A stretch of 64,000 nucleotides of DNA from Plazaster borealis (Eukaryota > Echinodermata > Asteroidea > Forcipulatida > Labidiasteridae). A program made the translations under genes and the position numbers. The stretch lies in assembly GCA_021014325.1 (NCBI GenBank), contig JAJGQC010000613.1, forward strand, positions 1-64,000, in the 5' to 3' direction. Positions 60,751 through 64,000 of this stretch are shown here, in pieces (the stretch's first letter is position 1; each line of letters starts with the position of its first letter). The notes beneath the pieces were generated by a model. The model saw nothing but the letters and a program-made list of their open reading frames with translations, had not been told where the DNA came from and ran no database searches.

Positions 60751-61111
60751 TTAATAATAATAATAATAATAACCAATTCTTATATAGCACATTTTACAAT
60801 AACGTATCAATGCGCTTTACATTAGTGCCCTGGTCATTGGACCAATAGCATTCCTTTAATCTCACTCAGCTCCCTAGGGAGTATACAGCCCCGAGCGGCC
60901 GTGGCGCTCCGAAGGCCTTTTCAAACACAATATCAACCTCTACCCTCGCAGGTACCCAGCATTTGTACCCCTGGGTGAAGAGAAGCAATTATAGCAAAGT
61001 ATATTGATCAAGGATACAAGTGTCATGACCGGGATTCGAACCCACTACCCGATGAGTTAACCATCAGAACTTGAATTCGATGCTCTAAACCACTCGGCCA
61101 CATGACACCCC
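60751..61111 (-). mobile_element. tRNA-derived SINE S1, uninterrupted copy
   Basis: Reverse complement of the SINE at 21971. The (TTA)n tail is at the left, the body has GCTCGGGGCTGTATACTCC and the tRNA-like head is at the right (GAATTCGAACCC-type B box complement, CCACTCGGCCACATGACACC). It gives the continuous tail order that dates the insertion at 22263. Confidence 0.8.
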
Positions 61112-61197
61112 ATATATGCAGTTGTTGACACACTTTGTATAAGGATACGTTGTGTGTTTGTGTTATATGATATGTGTTTATATTCTTCCACAAACAG

Positions 61198-61311
61198 ATA
61201 ACCCTAACTTCAGGAGATGAATATGTGGAGATGGGAGCAGTTCTACCAGATCAGGAAGAACACTGTTTAGAGACAGACTTAAAGAGAAGTCAATATTGTA
61301 CGGGGATAAAG
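61198..61311 (+). CDS. Candidate internal exon of an unidentified gene
   Basis: A 114-nt phase 0-0 stretch between acceptor TCTTCCACAAACAG and donor AAAG|GTAGCA, starting ITLTSGDEYVEMGAVL and ending TDLKRSQYCTGIK. Codon-like composition and both splice sites make it the best exon candidate in the right third, but no family is recognised and no partner exons are seen. Confidence 0.3.
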
Positions 61312-61506
61312 GTAGCAGCTCATATTTGCACTCCACTTCCCTCATCAACCCCCCCCCCCCCCTTTCTGAACAACCCGGTCATCTACTTAGATTCAATTCC
61401 ATGTGTTGTTTATACTGTGTTATTTCAATTGTTTATCAATCAGTCATAATTTGTGTTTTGTTTTGTTTATATTATTTCATGTTTGGATTTTTCTAGCAAA
61501 AACCCA

Positions 61507-61508
<2 letters not shown>

Positions 61509-61566
<58 letters not shown>
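61509..61566 (+). repeat. Microsatellite (CAA)n
   Basis: About 19 CAA/CAT units. Confidence 0.9.
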
Positions 61567-61567
<1 letters not shown>

Positions 61568-61599
61568 CTAATTCAAGTTCACGCGTAGGCCTTTTTCCT

Positions 61600-64000
61600 T
61601 AAGTCATAGTAACAAGGTTTACTACTATTGCACTCAATTTTGTTTGATATCTCACACAAATTCATTGTCAATCAGGTTTGTTGCAGACATTTTATTTCAT
61701 TTAACACAACCAAGACTACATTTTCACCATTAGTTGAATTTCTACTACTTTTGAATTATTCTCTTTGACCGATGAATGCTGAGGTGACACAGACAGCATT
61801 CATTTTCAAACAAAATTGAATGAACCGGTATACAATTGAATGATTAGTTTGTTGAAATTGACCGGGAAAACCTATATTTTTATTTTATGAACTTGTTCTT
61901 TTATTTACTTGCTTATATATATGATTTTACAAGTCCTCTCACAATATAAAAACTAAATACAAACACGACTAAACTCAATTCTCGAAAACACCACGACACG
62001 TTTTAGGTCGGCATCCAATTCATGAGAAATATGGCTCTCCACCGGAAGATTCGTTTCTCGGAACTAGTAAGGGTGTGTAGACATCCGTACACAGTCTGAT
62101 TTACTCTAATCTAATCATGTATTGGTTTAAGGGCACCACTCTTCGTGTCCTTATAAACAAGACACTTTACCATTATTGCCGTTTGTTGTGCAATGCACGT
62201 ACAAGAAGGGATTTGCCCGGTATTTTTGGTAGTAGCTGCTGAATGCGCCAAGGTACCTCGTAAACTTCATTAATTACATAGTTACATAAACACGTCTTAT
62301 AGCTCAAAACCGTAACAAAACCTGTCTGGAAATAAATAATCAAAGACGCTTTGAGACGCCCGTAGATAAAGCGCTTCATAACACACCTCTTGTTGGTTCT
62401 GTATTATGGTTGACTGAAACTCGGTCACTTGACGTTAACTTATTTTGGCTTGTGCATAAAATTTGCGCCACCGTGAACTAGACGCGCGTCAAAACATCAC
62501 GCGCGCATAATTTACGGGGAAAAGTTCCCGAAGCGGCAATATACATACGTGTTTTGACTGGTTACATGGCCCTCTCATGATGTCAATAGTGAAAAGCAAC
62601 TTTAAAAAACTGAATGTGTGAAACCAAAAGTGTTCCCTTTGTTGAATTACTAGTGTTATGTTATTATTATTATTATTATTATTATTTATTATTATTTGAT
62701 ATTGAGTTATTTGTTGAATTAAAACTATTTAATTATAAAACACTGAAGATTTATTTTCTTAGTTCATATTTTAGACCGAGATGTGTTATAAAACACATAT
62801 GGACTGGCATATTTCAGTCATTAGTACACGCCCCCCCCCCCCGGAATGTGATTGACCAAAAGAGGGAACCATCGGCCTCGGGAAATAGGTCCCTATTGTG
62901 GTCACTCACGGTCCCTAAGAGCGATAGACGTGCTCGAGTGACCTCATTGCCAGTCCATATGTGTATAATATAAAATATAGTTAGTATTATTATAATTGAT
63001 ACAACAAAAATACCCAGTCAGTTTCCCTTGTGGTTTATAACATGATATGATAATGGTTAATACTGGTTTGTATTATTAATGTGTTTAACATTCGTACTGT
63101 AACATACAGTTATTATTATTATGTTTGATAAACAAAGTTACGTAGTCAGTTTCCCTGGTGGTTTATAACATGATATTATTTGGAATTATTAGTAAGTTGT
63201 GTTAATAATTCAGACTGTAACCTACGTGAATGGCAAATACAGGAATAAGCATCCATTTTAGGGTAATGACAATTCATTTGAAAAACAATGCACTATTATT
63301 TCGCTTTCCTTTAACTGCGTGACTCCGTCAAAAAAAACTCACACACTAACACCTACAGGTACTTTTTAAGTGTACGTTTTGATATTGCGTGTAAAACATA
63401 TTTTTGGAGAACACAATCACGTTTAAACCGCCCAGACTATTACATCTAGACCCTTGTCACTAATATAAATAAATTCTAGCCACTTTTCCTTTGAAATTAG
63501 CCCACATGTGTCTCTGTTTATAGTTTATACCACTTTACTCTCCGTTTGCCTCTGAAACTCATGAAATTAGCACCTATGTTTGTTTAGCAAGAACATCATC
63601 TATTTCAACTTCCCTTGGGGTCTAACTAATCCTTGCAACCATTCTACCCCCAAATAAACAACCAGGGCAGTGCAGGCCCTGTACACTTCTAAACTAAAAG
63701 CCATCTGGAAACCAAATGGTTTACTTCTCCTAGTAGTGACTATTAGGTCAAATGCTAGGTAATTGCTGTACCATTCCTTTGGGAAAACCAATTCTTATGG
63801 GGAAAACCAGGTCATTGATTGATTTATTTAGTGAAAAACAACCCCGATGGTAACACGACAATTGGCATGCTATTTGGATAGGTGTAGTGAGGGAACTTTG
63901 ATTTTGTTTAGAATAAAAAAGAAAAGGAAAAAGGAGTACTGATTGTTTAATTAAAAACAGACACTTAAAAAGTACCGGATGGCACCTCGCAGGGTGTCTG
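61600..64000 (+). other. Intergenic stretch with one inverted-repeat element
   Basis: An inverted pair ACACATATGGACTGGCAT (from 62793) and ATTGCCAGTCCATATGTGT (to 62964) bounds a 172-bp unit with a C-run at about 62830-62842, probably a small MITE. (TTA)n tracts lie at about 62660-62695 and 63110-63121. Two similar segments carry GTCAGTTTCCCT and GGTTTATAACATGATAT (63017-63047, 63143-63177). No gene recognised. Confidence 0.5.

Overview
This window looks like nuclear DNA from an invertebrate deuterostome. It is AT-rich, the exons are small and bounded by GT/AG splice sites, the introns are long, and there are many short inverted-repeat transposons with TTAA target duplications, tRNA-derived SINEs and TTAGGG-type telomeric repeats. 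An echinoderm, possibly a sea star, is my best guess. It rests on general familiarity with such repeat families, not on a search.

The main feature is one large multi-exon gene on the + strand, running from the left edge (its 5' end lies outside the window) to a stop codon at 43963. Its last exon encodes a seven-transmembrane receptor of the leucine-rich-repeat GPCR class (relaxin-receptor/GRL101-like). Upstream are five LRR exons and an LRR N-terminal cap exon (30156-41137). Before these lies a long array in which exons for CUB domains and LDL-receptor class A (LDLa) domains alternate (991-29056). I count 24 exons: eight CUB, nine LDLa, one LRR cap, five LRR and one 7TM exon, about 1,880 residues in the window. 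CUB and LDLa exons are all phase 1-1 and LRR exons all phase 2-2, so the array can grow or shrink without breaking the frame.

The CUB-LDLa part is a tandem array of roughly 2.7-2.9 kb cassettes. Each originally held a first CUB exon (type A, now mostly a decayed stub), a second CUB exon (type B) and an LDLa exon. Cassettes 1 and 3 are near-identical (offset 5,548 bp), as are cassettes 5 and 6 (offset about 2,885 bp, duplicated with a transposon inside). Cassette 3 has a one-base deletion in its CUB exon. Only in the last cassette is the type-A CUB exon complete, while its type-B CUB exon is truncated.

The introns hold mobile elements: TTAA-flanked TIR elements, a 2.8-kb long-inverted-repeat element nested in a SINE tail, an ACGT-rich palindromic element present twice because its cassette was duplicated, and a 5.6-kb array of a 45-bp minisatellite (30843-36405).

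From 43964 to 64000 I find no convincing gene. The stretch contains microsatellites, a 129-bp tandem repeat, MITEs, SINE clusters, fold-back elements (one with an interstitial telomeric core) and two weak candidate exons (55454-55603 and 61198-61311). No rRNA gene, functional tRNA gene, CRISPR array or operon was seen.
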